Of a stretch of DNA of 64,000 nt, positions 26,151-35,537 are shown in pieces (the first letter of the stretch is position 1; every line of letters starts with the position of its first letter). A program made the translations under genes and the position numbers. The notes beneath the pieces were generated by a model. That model made no database searches. It worked only from the letters and a program-made list of their open reading frames with translations, and had not been told where the DNA came from. This DNA is from Pseudomonas marvdashtae (GTDB lineage Bacteria; Pseudomonadota; Gammaproteobacteria; Pseudomonadales; Pseudomonadaceae): contig NZ_JABWQX020000005.1 in assembly GCF_014268655.2 (NCBI RefSeq), positions 1-64,000 on the forward strand, in the 5' to 3' direction.

Positions 26151-26438
26151 ATGCGTACACTAAATCGCCTGTTACTGGCTGGCTTGTTTGCATTCACCCC
26201 GCTGGCCGTCATGGCCGCGGACGACGCACCTTCGGCGGACCCGGATGTCACCATCCGCACCGAAGGCGACAGAACCATTCAGGAGTATCGGCAAAACGGC
26301 TTCTTGTACGCGATCAAGGTCACGCCCAAAAACGGCAAGCCTTACTTCCTCGTGCGCGCTGACGGCACCGATGCAAACTTCATCCGATCGGACCAGCCGG
26401 ATATGCTGATCCCTTCGTGGAAAATCTTTGAGTGGTAA
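26151..26438 (+). CDS. DUF2782 periplasmic protein
   Basis: A 95-residue exported protein with a signal peptide (cleavage after VMA, about residue 22) and a compact domain with TIQEYRQNGFLYAIKVTPK and RADGTDANFIRSDQPDMLIPSWKIFEW, the DUF2782 pattern. No function is known. It is divergent from polA (74 bp between the starts) and 59 bp upstream of thrB, as in other Pseudomonas, and may be transcribed with thrB. ACAAGGTTATC precedes the ATG. Confidence 0.85.
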   Translation: MRTLNRLLLAGLFAFTPLAVMAADDAPSADPDVTIRTEGDRTIQEYRQNGFLYAIKVTPKNGKPYFLVRADGTDANFIRSDQPDMLIPSWKIFEW

Positions 26439-26497
26439 TACCGCTCTCGACTTCAACCGGCGCTCGATGAAGAGCGCCCGTACTGGCAGTTTTAACC

Positions 26498-27448
26498 ATG
26501 TCTGTGTTCACGCCCCTGGCTCGGCCCGAGCTGGAAACCTTTCTCGCCCCTTATGGGCTCGGCCGCCTGCTTGATTTCCAGGGGATTGCCGCTGGCAGCG
26601 AAAACACCAATTTCTTTATCAGCCTGGAACGGGGCGAATTTGTCCTGACCCTGGTCGAGCGCGGCCCTGTGCAGGAGATGCCGTTCTTTATCGAGCTGCT
26701 GGATGTACTGCACGACGCCGACCTGCCGGTGCCTTACGCCTTGCGCACCACCGACGGCGTCGCGCTACGGGAACTGGCGGGCAAGCCGGCGCTGCTGCAA
26801 CCGCGCCTGGCGGGCAAACACATCAAGCAGGCCAACGCCCAGCACTGCGCCCAGGTCGGCGAATTGCTCGCGCACCTGCACCTGGCCACCCGCGACAACA
26901 TGATCAAGCGCAAGACTGATCGCGGCCTGGATTGGATGCAGGAGGAGGGCGCCAAGCTGTTGTCGCACCTCGATGCCGAGCCTCGTCGGCTGCTTGAGGC
27001 GGCGCTTGAAGAAATCACGCTGAAAAAGGTCGGCATCCTGGCGCTGCCGCGCGCCAACATCCATGCCGATCTGTTCCGCGACAATGCGATGTTCGAAGGC
27101 ACGCACCTGACCGGCTTGATCGACTTTTACAACGCCTGCTCCGGGCCGATGCTGTATGACGTCGCCATCGCCCTGAACGATTGGTGCTCAGATGACGACG
27201 GTGGGCTCGATGGCCCCCGGGCGCGAGCGTTGCTGGGCGCCTATGCGGCGCTACGTCCGTTCACCGCCGCCGAGGCCGAGCTGTGGCCCACCATGCTGCG
27301 CGTGGCGTGCGTGCGGTTCTGGCTGTCGCGGTTGATCGCCGCCGAATCGTTTGCCGGGCAGGATGTGTTGATCCACGATCCGATGGAGTTCCAGCAGCGG
27401 TTGGCGCAGCGGCAGACGGTTCACACGGTGTTGCCGTTCGCCCTATAG
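26498..27448 (+). CDS. thrB: Homoserine kinase (type II, APH-fold)
   Basis: A 316-residue kinase of the aminoglycoside-phosphotransferase fold (ThrB2 type) that phosphorylates L-homoserine in threonine synthesis. The nucleotide-binding start GIAAGSENTNFFISLERGEFVLTL (split by strands) is near residue 28. The catalytic loop NIHADLFRDNAM is near 188 and the metal-binding LIDFYNACSGP near 208. The length is right for the family and differs from the GHMP-type ThrB of enterobacteria. A REP-like repeat follows its stop. Confidence 0.93.
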   Translation: MSVFTPLARPELETFLAPYGLGRLLDFQGIAAGSENTNFFISLERGEFVLTLVERGPVQEMPFFIELLDVLHDADLPVPYALRTTDGVALRELAGKPALLQPRLAGKHIKQANAQHCAQVGELLAHLHLATRDNMIKRKTDRGLDWMQEEGAKLLSHLDAEPRRLLEAALEEITLKKVGILALPRANIHADLFRDNAMFEGTHLTGLIDFYNACSGPMLYDVAIALNDWCSDDDGGLDGPRARALLGAYAALRPFTAAEAELWPTMLRVACVRFWLSRLIAAESFAGQDVLIHDPMEFQQRLAQRQTVHTVLPFAL

Positions 27449-27471
27449 CAGCAGGCCGGTGCGACGCTGGC

Positions 27472-27509
27472 TGCTCTTGTGGCGAGGGGATAAATCCCCT
27501 CGCCACAGG
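27472..27509. repeat. REP-like palindrome between thrB and znuA
   Basis: TTGTGGCGAGGGGAT pairs with ATCCCCTCGCCACA around a short AA loop, a near-perfect inverted repeat between two convergent genes (thrB and znuA). This is the typical location of Pseudomonas REP elements, and it may double as a bidirectional terminator. Confidence 0.75.
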
Positions 27510-27529
27510 TTTGGCGCTCGGCGGTGGGG

Positions 27530-28459
27530 TTACAACGACTCCAGGCATCCGGCCAAATCATTCCCCAACTTCTCCAACAACTGCTCATACCCCTGCGCCG
27601 TCGCCGGGGTGTAACCCCCAAGCGCATCCAGCTCCGCCAGTTTCACCGGCAGGCCGGCCACCAGGGTTTCGGCCAGGCGCGGGCGCAGGGGCGGTTCGCT
27701 GAAGACGCAAGTCTTGCCCACGGCTTGCAAGCGCGTACGCATCGCCGCCACGTGCTGGGCGCCGGGCTGGACTTCAGCGGCCACGGCGAACACCCCGGCG
27801 TGCTTGAGGCCGTAGTTGTCTTCGAAATAATCGAACGCTTCATGGAAGACAAAATACGGTTTGCCCGCGACCCCAGCCAGACGTGCCTTGAGACGCGCAT
27901 CCATGGCATCGAGGCGCTGATTGAAGCCCTTGAGGTTGCTTTGATAGCGGGACGCGTTTGCCGGATCCGCTGCGCTCAGGTCAGTCGCCATCTTGGCAGC
28001 GATCACCCGCGCATTAAGCGGAGAGAGCCAAAGATGGGCGTCCACCGTGCCGGGACGATGGTCGTGATCATGCTCATCGCTGCCGTGATCCTCATCTTCG
28101 TGGGAGGCGCTGTCGTCGGCGAAATGACGCAACTTGAGCCCTGGCAGGTCCTGCACTGCAACGGAAGGCAGCGTACGACCGTTCAACACACGCGGTAGGA
28201 AACCTTCCATGTCAGGGCCGATCCAGTACAACAGGTCCACTGACTGCACCTTGCGTACATCCGATGGCCGCAACGCATAGTGGTGCGGCGAAGCTCCTGG
28301 CGGCAGCAGTACTTGCGGAACGGCCACGCCGTCCTGCACGGCGGCGGCAATCAGTTGCAGCGGCTTGATACTGGTGAGGACCTTGACGTCGGCCTGAACC
28401 GAGCCAATCAGTAGAAAACTTGCGACAAAAGCGACAAAGAGCGAAAAAATTCGGGACAC
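27530..28459 (-). CDS. znuA: Zinc ABC transporter, periplasmic zinc-binding protein ZnuA
   Basis: A 309-residue cluster A-I solute-binding protein that captures Zn2+ in the periplasm for ZnuBC. Signal peptide to about residue 23 (SFLLIGSVQA). Zinc-ligand histidines are in GASPHHYALRPSD (near 55) and DAHLWLSP (near 138), with a third in VFHEAFDYFE. A flexible His/Asp-rich loop (SHEDEDHGSDEHDHDHRPG, near 117) typical of ZnuA is present. The start is not certain: GTG at 28459 (MSRIFSLFVAFVAS) fits the signal peptide, while a TTG at 28480 is also in frame. It is divergent from zur with a candidate Zur operator between them. Confidence 0.92.
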   Translation of the reverse strand: MSRIFSLFVAFVASFLLIGSVQADVKVLTSIKPLQLIAAAVQDGVAVPQVLLPPGASPHHYALRPSDVRKVQSVDLLYWIGPDMEGFLPRVLNGRTLPSVAVQDLPGLKLRHFADDSASHEDEDHGSDEHDHDHRPGTVDAHLWLSPLNARVIAAKMATDLSAADPANASRYQSNLKGFNQRLDAMDARLKARLAGVAGKPYFVFHEAFDYFEDNYGLKHAGVFAVAAEVQPGAQHVAAMRTRLQAVGKTCVFSEPPLRPRLAETLVAGLPVKLAELDALGGYTPATAQGYEQLLEKLGNDLAGCLESL

Positions 28460-28485
28460 GATGACCACTCGGAGAGACAAGAACG

Positions 28486-28501
28486 AGTAACATAATAACG
28501 T
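28486..28501. promoter_or_regulatory. Candidate Zur operator in the znuA/zur intergenic region
   Basis: AGTAACATAATAACGT, with a partly palindromic core GTAACATAATAAC, resembles the Zur-box consensus (GTTATAATATAAC class). It sits between the divergent znuA and zur-znuCB starts, where one repressor could control both sides. Confidence 0.6.
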
Positions 28502-28525
28502 CTCTCACTAAACTCGTCGCTGCCC

Positions 28526-29008
28526 ATGCCTATTACGCCCCTTGCCAGTCGTCCACATGATCACTCCCACTGCGTGCACAGCGCCTTGTCCGAGGCCGAC
28601 GCCATCTGCGCGCGCCAAGGGTTGCGCCTGACCGCCCTGCGGCGGCGCGTGCTGGAATTGGTCTGGCAGAGCCACAAGCCGCTGGGCGCCTACGACATTC
28701 TTGCGGTGCTCAGCGAGCAGGACGGTCGCCGCGCCGCGCCGCCAACCGTCTATCGGGCGCTGGATTTCCTCTTGGAAAACGGCCTGGTGCATCGCATTTC
28801 GTCGCTGAACGCCTTCGTCGGCTGCAACCATCCGGAGCACGCCCACCAAGGCCAGTTCCTGATCTGCCGTGAATGCCACGCCGCCATCGAGCTGGAACAG
28901 AAGTCCATCAGCGATGCCATCATCGCCAGTGCAAAGGACGTCGGCTTTGTGGTCGATACCCAGACCGTCGAAGTGGTTGGCCTCTGCTCCGGCTGCCAGG
29001 GGGCCTGA
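28526..29008 (+). CDS. zur: Zinc uptake regulator Zur (Fur family; Np20-type)
   Basis: A 160-residue Fur-family repressor that shuts off zinc uptake genes when Zn2+ is bound. The winged-helix domain spans about residues 20-95 ([30 protein letters not shown]), and the dimerisation domain carries metal-site histidines in [10 protein letters not shown] and two structural-zinc CxxC motifs, CREC and CSGC, near 118 and 155. Its TGA overlaps the ATG of znuC by one base, so repressor and transporter genes are one operon and autoregulation is likely through the upstream site. The N-terminal HDHSHCVH stretch is unusually His-rich. Confidence 0.95.
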   Translation: MPITPLASRPHDHSHCVHSALSEADAICARQGLRLTALRRRVLELVWQSHKPLGAYDILAVLSEQDGRRAAPPTVYRALDFLLENGLVHRISSLNAFVGCNHPEHAHQGQFLICRECHAAIELEQKSISDAIIASAKDVGFVVDTQTVEVVGLCSGCQGA

Positions 29009-29790
29009 TGAGCAATGCGTTGATCCGCCTCGAACAGGTGGCCGTGACGTTCGCCGGGCAGAACGTGCTGGACAACATTCACCTGAGCGTCGAACCGGGG
29101 CAGATCGTGACGTTGATCGGCCCCAACGGCGCCGGCAAGACCACCCTGGTGCGGGCCGTGCTGGGTCTGCTCAAGCCCGACAGCGGCAGCGTCTGGCGCA
29201 AGCCCAAGTTGCGTGTCGGCTACATGCCGCAAAAGCTTCATGTCGATGCGACCTTGCCATTGTCGGTGCTGCGCTTCTTGCGCCTGGTGCCTGGGGTGGA
29301 TCGCGAACGAGCCTTGGCTGCCTTGAAGGAAGTCGGTGCCGAGCAGGTCATCGACAGCCCGGTGCAAAGCGTTTCCGGTGGCGAAATGCAGCGCGTATTG
29401 CTGGCCCGCGCCCTGTTGCGCGAGCCCGAACTGCTGGTGCTCGACGAACCCGTGCAAGGCGTCGATGTGGCGGGCCAGGCCGAGCTGTACAGTTTGATTA
29501 CCCGTTTGCGCGACCGCCACCGCTGCGGCGTGCTGATGGTCTCCCACGACCTTCACTTAGTCATGAGCACCACCGACCAGGTGGTTTGCCTCAACCGTCA
29601 CGTCTGCTGTTCCGGGCATCCCGAGCAAGTCAGCAGTGATCCGGCGTTTGTCGAGCTTTTCGGAAAGAACGCACAAAGCCTGGCGATTTATCATCATCAC
29701 CATGACCACGCCCATGATCTGCATGGCTCGGTGGTCAGTGCCTCACCTGTTCCTACCCACGTTCACGGAGATGGCTGCAAGCATGGCTGA
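29008..29790 (+). CDS. znuC: Zinc ABC transporter ATP-binding protein ZnuC
   Basis: A 260-residue ABC ATPase that powers zinc import with ZnuB. Walker [10 protein letters not shown] near residue 37, signature [14 protein letters not shown] near 125, Walker [13 protein letters not shown] near 145 and the switch SHDLH are all present. The C-terminal 30 residues are exceptionally His-rich ([13 protein letters not shown], then [10 protein letters not shown]), suggesting cytosolic zinc buffering or sensing. The ATG overlaps the zur stop by one base, and the gene's end overlaps the znuB start by 8 bp. Confidence 0.95.
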   Translation: MSNALIRLEQVAVTFAGQNVLDNIHLSVEPGQIVTLIGPNGAGKTTLVRAVLGLLKPDSGSVWRKPKLRVGYMPQKLHVDATLPLSVLRFLRLVPGVDRERALAALKEVGAEQVIDSPVQSVSGGEMQRVLLARALLREPELLVLDEPVQGVDVAGQAELYSLITRLRDRHRCGVLMVSHDLHLVMSTTDQVVCLNRHVCCSGHPEQVSSDPAFVELFGKNAQSLAIYHHHHDHAHDLHGSVVSASPVPTHVHGDGCKHG

Positions 29791-30571
29791 TTTTCTGTTG
29801 TACGCCCTGCTCGCAGGCCTGGCCCTCGCACTGGTGGCGGGTCCCCTGGGCTCGTTCGTGGTCTGGCGACGCATGGCCTATTTTGGTGACACCTTGTCCC
29901 ACGCAGCGCTGCTCGGCGTAGCGCTGGGGTTTCTGCTGGATGTGAGCCCGGCTATCGCCGTAACCGTTGGCTGCCTGTTGCTGGCGGTGGTGCTGGTCAC
30001 CCTGCAACAGCGACAGCCGCTGGCGTCCGACACACTGCTGGGCATCCTGGCACCGAGCACGCTGTCCCTCGGGCTGGTGGTGCTCAGCTTCATGCGTGAC
30101 GTGCGGATCGACTTGATGGCCTATCTGTTCGGCGACCTCTTGGCGATCAGCCCGACGGATCTTTCATGGATCCTCGGCGGCAGCGCAGCAGTGCTGCTGT
30201 TACTGGTCGCGCTGTGGCGTCCGTTGCTGGCGGTCACCGTCCATGAAGAGTTGGCACGGGTCGAAGGCTTGCCCGTGGTGGGCTTGCGGCTGGCGCTGAT
30301 GTTGTTGATCGCGGTGGTGATCGCCGTGGCGATGAAGATCGTCGGTGTGTTGCTGATCACTTCGTTGCTGATCATCCCGGCCGCTGCGGCGCAGCGTCAC
30401 GCCCGTTCTCCCGAACAGATGGCATTGGGCGCGAGCCTGCTGGGCATGCTCGCGGTGTGTGGCGGGCTGGCGCTTTCGTGGTTCAAGGACACCCCGGCCG
30501 GCCCGTCGATCGTGGTCAGCGCCGCGGCGTTGTTTCTGCTGAGTTTTGTCCTGCCCCGTCGAGGGGTGTAG
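29783..30571 (+). CDS. znuB: Zinc ABC transporter permease ZnuB
   Basis: A 262-residue inner-membrane permease of the ABC-3 family with about 8 helices. The [15 protein letters not shown] coupling region near residue 35 is typical of ZnuB. The start at 29783 ([12 protein letters not shown]) overlaps the znuC stop and has GGAG 12 bases upstream; an ATG at 29771 is in frame but lies too close to that GGAG. It completes the zur-znuC-znuB operon. Confidence 0.94.
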   Translation: MADFLLYALLAGLALALVAGPLGSFVVWRRMAYFGDTLSHAALLGVALGFLLDVSPAIAVTVGCLLLAVVLVTLQQRQPLASDTLLGILAPSTLSLGLVVLSFMRDVRIDLMAYLFGDLLAISPTDLSWILGGSAAVLLLLVALWRPLLAVTVHEELARVEGLPVVGLRLALMLLIAVVIAVAMKIVGVLLITSLLIIPAAAAQRHARSPEQMALGASLLGMLAVCGGLALSWFKDTPAGPSIVVSAAALFLLSFVLPRRGV

Positions 30572-30608
30572 ACTTGCTCGCTTTTTGCGCAAATAGAGAG
30601 TCGCAGGA

Positions 30609-31322
30609 ATGAACCCGTTCGCCTCCCGTTATCTGCTCCTTGTCGCGTTTTCCCTACTGCTGGGCGCCTGTCAGAGCACGCCGCCGGTCACCCAGGCTCC
30701 CGATACACGGGGCCCGGCCATCGCGCAGCTTGAACAAAGCCTGGCTGCCAATGAACTGGCCACCGCCGAAAATCAACTGACCGCGTTGCAGGCTCAATCG
30801 CCCGAAGATCCCTCGCTGGAACCCTATCAGCGCCAATTGGCCGAGGCGTATTTGCGTCGCAGCCAGATCGACCTGCAAAAAGGCGACGTGAATGCCGCCG
30901 CCACGGCGCTGAGCCGGGCACGCGCGCTGATGCCAAAAGCACCAGCCCTAACCGGCGAAGTCAACAGCGCAATTGCCGAAGCCCGCAAGGCCGAACTGGA
31001 AAAAGCCGAAGCCGCGCTCCAGGCCGCCGAAGCAAAACCGGTCGCCAAGGTGATCGATCCGAGTGCGCAAAGCACCACGGTTGCGTTGAACATCGGCGAT
31101 ATCCGGAAGATGCGTCATCAACTGGACGCCATCGCCGAAGATGTAGTGAATTATCAATGTGATGTCAGCATCCAGGCGCCGCGTACCGACGATTACCCTT
31201 GGCTGGCCACCTTGCTGACCAAGCGGGTCAAGAAACTTGATCCGGGGTTTGAGTTGAAACTCCAGAAGCAAATTTTGCGCAGTGTGCCGACGCAGGTTGT
31301 TCTAACGCCGCGCAAGCAGTAA
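30609..31322 (+). CDS. TPR-like lipoprotein, uncharacterised
   Basis: A 237-residue lipoprotein with signal MNPFASRYLLLVAFSLLLGAC (split here only by its lipobox LGAC). The mature part is helical, with alternating alanine-rich repeats of TPR-like spacing (about residues 40-140), followed by a C-terminal segment with one cysteine and a basic KRVKKLD patch. I do not recognise a function. It is conserved between znuB and the met genes in Pseudomonas. It starts 37 bp after znuB on the same strand with CGCAGGA before the ATG, so it may be an outer-membrane member of the same transcript. Confidence 0.8.
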   Translation: MNPFASRYLLLVAFSLLLGACQSTPPVTQAPDTRGPAIAQLEQSLAANELATAENQLTALQAQSPEDPSLEPYQRQLAEAYLRRSQIDLQKGDVNAAATALSRARALMPKAPALTGEVNSAIAEARKAELEKAEAALQAAEAKPVAKVIDPSAQSTTVALNIGDIRKMRHQLDAIAEDVVNYQCDVSIQAPRTDDYPWLATLLTKRVKKLDPGFELKLQKQILRSVPTQVVLTPRKQ

Positions 31323-31327
31323 AAGCA

Positions 31328-31351
31328 TCGCGAGCGAGCTCGCTCGCGATA
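31328..31351. repeat. 24-bp perfect palindrome
   Basis: ATCGCGAGCGAG followed directly by its complement forms a gapless palindrome between the convergent lipoprotein gene and katE. It belongs to the GCGAGC REP-like class and may act as a bidirectional terminator or REP remnant. Confidence 0.75.
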
Positions 31352-31376
31352 GCGCCCTACCAGACAGCAAATCTGT

Positions 31377-33512
31377 TTAGGCTGGAACCGCCTTCGCCTT
31401 CGGCTCCCGCGCCCAAACCCGATGCTGAGCAATCGCCGCAAAAAACCGCGAAAAACCGCTCGCATCCGCATCTTCGATCAACCCCGCATCCACCTCCAGC
31501 TTCAACTCCACCAACAACTGCCGGGCCTCACCATGAAGCCCAATGGCTTTCAGATGCTTGTAGGCCTCCAGCACGTAGTGCAACGCCACGCCGTCGCGAC
31601 TCAAGGCCTTGATCGACTCCGCGCCACCGGGCACGAACACCGCGTCGAAGGCAATCGACGGCAGCCCTTCCATGGACGCATCTACCGCCAACGTCTGCCC
31701 ATCGGCGGTGGTGACCGGCGCCGAAGTTGGCCCCAGCACTTTGGCGTGGGCGCCCTCAGCCTCCAGGGCCTGCTTGAGCGCATCGATGATCGCCCCATCG
31801 ACACCGTTAGCCACCAACACCGCCACTTTGCGCGTCTTGATGTCGCCGGACAGCAGGTTCGCCTGGCTTAAGGCGGGGGATTGCTCCAGCGAAGGCGTCG
31901 GAACATCGACAGTACCGGCGGTCGGTGCCGGCAAGCCGAGGTTTTTCGCCACTCGCCCGGCCAGTTCCAAGTCGATGTTGGCGAGGATTTCATTGACCTG
32001 CCGCGCCCGGATGAACTCCCGCTCCACCTTGCCCAGCTCGAAGCTGTAGGCCGCGATGATGTGCTCTTGCTCGTGAGCGCTCATGCTTTTGTAGAACAGC
32101 CGTGCCTGGGAGAAATGATCGCCGAACGAATCACTGCGTTGGCGGATCTTGTGGGCGTCGATGCGCTCCGGATAACTTTCGAAACCGCCATCCTGCGGGC
32201 CGGGCGGGGTTTCCTTCGGCCAGCCGCCGTCAATGGAATTCGGCTCGTAGGAAGCGCGCCCCTTGTCGATGGTGGTGCGGTGCATGGCATCCCGCTGGCC
32301 GTTGTGCACCGGGGTGATTGCACGGTTGATCGGCAGCTCATGAAAATTCGGCCCACCGAGTCGGCTGATCTGCGTATCGGTGTAGGAAAACAGCCGGCCT
32401 TGCAGCAATGGGTCGTTGGAAAAGTCGATGCCCGGCACGATATGCCCGGGGCAGAACGCTACCTGCTCGACTTCAGCGAAAAAATTGTCCGGATTGCGGT
32501 TCAGCACCATCTTGCCCAACGGGGTGATGGGAACGAGCTCCTCAGGGATAATCTTGGTCGGGTCGAGCAGGTCGAAGTCGAACTTGTGCTCGTCTTCCTC
32601 GGCGACGATTTGCACGCCGAACTCCCATTCCGGGTAATCCCCCGTCTCAATCGATTCCCACAGATCGCGGCGGTGGTAGTCGGTGTCCTTACCGGCAAGT
32701 TTTTGCGCTTCGTCCCATACCAATGAACACGTGCCGGCTTTGGGGCGCCAGTGGAACTTGACGAAGCTGCTGCGACCTTCAGCGTTAATCATGCGGAAGG
32801 TGTGGACGCCAAAGCCCTGCATGGTCCGTAGGCTCTTTGGAATTGCCCTGTCGGACATCGCCCAAATCACCATATGAGCGGACTCCGGCACCAGCGATAC
32901 AAAATCCCAGAACGTGTCATGGGCCGAACCGCCAGTAGGAATTTCGTTATGGGGCTCGGGTTTCACCGCGTGGACGAAGTCTGGAAACTTCACCGCATCC
33001 TGTATGAAAAATACCGGCATGTTGTTGCCCACCAAATCGAAGTTGCCCTCGTCGGTGAAAAACTTCACAGCAAAGCCACGCACGTCCCGCACGGTGTCGC
33101 CGGAACCGCGTGGACCTTGCACGGTGGAAAAGCGCACGAACACCGGGGTTTTCTTGCTCGGGTCCTGTAGGAAACCGGCCTTGGTCAGTGCTGAATGCGC
33201 TTCATAGGTCTGAAAATAACCATGGGCGCCGGTACCGCGGGCGTGAACGATGCGCTCGGGGATGCGTTCGTGGTCAAAATGCGTGATTTTTTCACGCATG
33301 ATGAAGTCTTCAAGCAGGGACGGCCCACGCGGCCCGGCGCGGAGAGTGTTCTGGTTGTCGGCGATTTTCACGCCTTGGTTGGTACGCAAGGCCTGTTCGG
33401 TGGCGTCGGAGCGAAACTGTTCAAGACTCTCGAGCTTGGCGTTGGTATTGCTGCGATCCAGTGTGTCGGTCCCGGCCAGCTGGCTGGGGGCGGCAGGTTT
33501 GTTAGTGCTCAT
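31377..33512 (-). CDS. katE: Catalase HPII (large-subunit, clade II)
   Basis: A 711-residue heme catalase that dismutates hydrogen peroxide in the cytosol. The catalytic histidine is in [12 protein letters not shown] (about residue 99) and the asparagine in [19 protein letters not shown]. The proximal heme tyrosine motif is [15 protein letters not shown] long N-terminal arm and a C-terminal DJ-1/PfpI-like domain ([16 protein letters not shown] onward, about 560-711) identify the HPII type. The ATG at 33512 follows GAGGAGTCATGCCTG; the frame stays open a further 78 nt upstream but without a better ribosome-binding site. It is divergent from metN by 266 bp and likely RpoS-controlled by family analogy (inference). 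Confidence 0.94.
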   Translation of the reverse strand: MSTNKPAAPSQLAGTDTLDRSNTNAKLESLEQFRSDATEQALRTNQGVKIADNQNTLRAGPRGPSLLEDFIMREKITHFDHERIPERIVHARGTGAHGYFQTYEAHSALTKAGFLQDPSKKTPVFVRFSTVQGPRGSGDTVRDVRGFAVKFFTDEGNFDLVGNNMPVFFIQDAVKFPDFVHAVKPEPHNEIPTGGSAHDTFWDFVSLVPESAHMVIWAMSDRAIPKSLRTMQGFGVHTFRMINAEGRSSFVKFHWRPKAGTCSLVWDEAQKLAGKDTDYHRRDLWESIETGDYPEWEFGVQIVAEEDEHKFDFDLLDPTKIIPEELVPITPLGKMVLNRNPDNFFAEVEQVAFCPGHIVPGIDFSNDPLLQGRLFSYTDTQISRLGGPNFHELPINRAITPVHNGQRDAMHRTTIDKGRASYEPNSIDGGWPKETPPGPQDGGFESYPERIDAHKIRQRSDSFGDHFSQARLFYKSMSAHEQEHIIAAYSFELGKVEREFIRARQVNEILANIDLELAGRVAKNLGLPAPTAGTVDVPTPSLEQSPALSQANLLSGDIKTRKVAVLVANGVDGAIIDALKQALEAEGAHAKVLGPTSAPVTTADGQTLAVDASMEGLPSIAFDAVFVPGGAESIKALSRDGVALHYVLEAYKHLKAIGLHGEARQLLVELKLEVDAGLIEDADASGFSRFFAAIAQHRVWAREPKAKAVPA

Positions 33513-33778
33513 CAGGCATGACTCCTCGTTGCGATCCCCGCCGTGGCCAGGACCCGTGAGTTCGATGCGCCAGGCACGGTACCTGGGCATGTTTGGAGTT
33601 GCTTAATGAGTGACCGATGCCGTTTCGCTGTGTTCCTTTTTTATGTCCTTTGATCGCCTTATTGCCAATTCGCTGGTCCCATCTCAAATAAATGCTAAGA
33701 ACCTCTATACGGACAGGCTAAAATGCGCGCCCGGCTAACCGCTGATCCTTTTCCAACGCGCCCCACAAGGTTCGCTAC

Positions 33779-34786
33779 GTGATCGAGTTTCAAAACGTCC
33801 ATAAAACCTACCGGGTATCCGGTAAGGATATCCCCGCCCTGCACCCGACCAATCTGACGATTGAGAATGGCCAGGTCTTCGGCCTGATCGGCCATTCCGG
33901 TGCAGGAAAAAGTACCCTGCTGCGCCTGATCAATCGCCTGGAAGATTCCACGGGCGGCAAGATCATCGTCGACGGAGAAGAAGTCACCGCCCTGGACGCC
34001 AGCGGCCTGCGCCGTTTCCGCCAGCAAGTCGGGATGATCTTCCAGCACTTCAACCTGCTGGCGTCCAAGACCGTGGCCGACAACGTCGCGCTGCCGCTGA
34101 CGCTGGCCGGTGAGTTGTCCCGCAGCGACATCGACCGCCGTGTCGCCGAGCTGCTGGCGCGGGTAGGGCTGTCCGACCACGCCCGCAAATACCCGGCGCA
34201 GCTGTCTGGCGGCCAGAAGCAGCGCGTCGGCATCGCCCGCGCCCTGGCGACCAAGCCAAAAATACTGTTGTGCGACGAGGCCACCAGCGCCCTCGACCCG
34301 CAGACCACCGCCTCGGTGCTGCAACTGCTGGCGGAAATCAACCGCGAGCTGAAGCTGACCATCGTGCTGATCACCCATGAAATGGACGTGATCCGCCGCG
34401 TCTGCGATCAAGTGGCGGTGATGGATGCCGGCGTGATCGTCGAGCAAGGAACGGTGGCCGAGGTGTTCCTGCACCCGAAGCACCCGACCACCAAGCGTTT
34501 CGTCCAGGAGGACGAGCAGATCGACGAAAGCGAACAGCGCGACGATTTCGCACACGTGCCGGGGCGCATCGTGCGTCTGACGTTCCAAGGCGATGCGACC
34601 TACGCACCGTTGCTCGGAACCGTAGCCCGGGAAACCGGTGTGGACTACAGCATCCTGGCCGGTCGCATCGACCGCATCAAAGACACCCCCTACGGGCAAC
34701 TGACCCTCGCCATCACCGGCGGCGACATGGAGGCGGCGTTCGCCCGCTTCACCGCGGCTGATGTCCACATGGAGGTGCTGCGCTGA
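33779..34786 (+). CDS. metN: Methionine ABC transporter ATP-binding protein MetN
   Basis: A 335-residue ATPase of the D-/L-methionine importer. Walker [11 protein letters not shown] near residue 38, signature [15 protein letters not shown] near 140, Walker [13 protein letters not shown] near 160, and a C-terminal NIL domain (about 255-335) that binds methionine for trans-inhibition. It starts with GTG at 33779 and overlaps metI by one base (TGATG). First gene of metNIQ. Confidence 0.94.
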   Translation: MIEFQNVHKTYRVSGKDIPALHPTNLTIENGQVFGLIGHSGAGKSTLLRLINRLEDSTGGKIIVDGEEVTALDASGLRRFRQQVGMIFQHFNLLASKTVADNVALPLTLAGELSRSDIDRRVAELLARVGLSDHARKYPAQLSGGQKQRVGIARALATKPKILLCDEATSALDPQTTASVLQLLAEINRELKLTIVLITHEMDVIRRVCDQVAVMDAGVIVEQGTVAEVFLHPKHPTTKRFVQEDEQIDESEQRDDFAHVPGRIVRLTFQGDATYAPLLGTVARETGVDYSILAGRIDRIKDTPYGQLTLAITGGDMEAAFARFTAADVHMEVLR

Positions 34787-35460
34787 TGGAACTGTTGAAT
34801 TCGTTTTTCTCCAACATCGACTGGCTGGAAATCTGGCTGGCGACCGGCGACACCTTCCTGATGCTGTTCGGTTCGCTGCTGTTCACCGTGCTGCTCGGCT
34901 TGCCCCTGGGCGTGCTGCTGTTCCTCTGCAGCCCGCGCCAGTTACTGGAAGCTCGCGGCGTTTACGCGCTGCTGTCGCTGATCGTGAACATCCTGCGCTC
35001 GCTGCCATTCATCATCTTGTTGATCGTGATGATCCCGTTCACGGTATTGATCACCGGCACCTCCCTGGGCGTCGCCGGCGCGATTCCACCGCTGGTGGTC
35101 GGCGCGACACCGTTTTTCGCCCGCCTGGTGGAAACCGCGCTGCGGGAAGTCGATCGCGGCATCATCGAAGCGACCCAGGCCATGGGCGCAACGACGCGGC
35201 AGATCATCGTCAACGCCTTGCTGCCGGAAGCCCGTCCAGGCATTTTTGCAGCGATCACGGTGACTGCGATTACGCTAGTCTCCTACACGGCCATGGCCGG
35301 TGTGGTCGGCGCCGGTGGCTTGGGCGACCTGGCGATCCGCTTCGGCTACCAGCGTTTCCAGACCGATGTGATGGTGGTCACGGTGGTGTTGCTGCTGGTG
35401 CTGGTGCAAGTCCTGCAAACCGTGGGCGACAAGTTGGTTGTGCATTTCTCTAGAAAATAA
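34786..35460 (+). CDS. metI: Methionine ABC transporter permease MetI
   Basis: A 224-residue permease with five or six helices and the BPD_transp_1 coupling motif EATQAMGATTRQIIVNALLPEA (split; near residue 125) that contacts MetN. It overlaps metN by one base, showing translational coupling, and lies 77 bp before metQ; a small hairpin (AGGCGCC / GGCGCCT, 35500-35520) sits in that gap. Confidence 0.94.
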   Translation: MELLNSFFSNIDWLEIWLATGDTFLMLFGSLLFTVLLGLPLGVLLFLCSPRQLLEARGVYALLSLIVNILRSLPFIILLIVMIPFTVLITGTSLGVAGAIPPLVVGATPFFARLVETALREVDRGIIEATQAMGATTRQIIVNALLPEARPGIFAAITVTAITLVSYTAMAGVVGAGGLGDLAIRFGYQRFQTDVMVVTVVLLLVLVQVLQTVGDKLVVHFSRK

Positions 35461-35537
35461 GGCCTCGCGCCAATAAACATGAGCCGGCCATTCGCTGGCA
35501 GGCGCCGAGAGCAGGCGCCTCAAAAGGAGTTAGCTGA

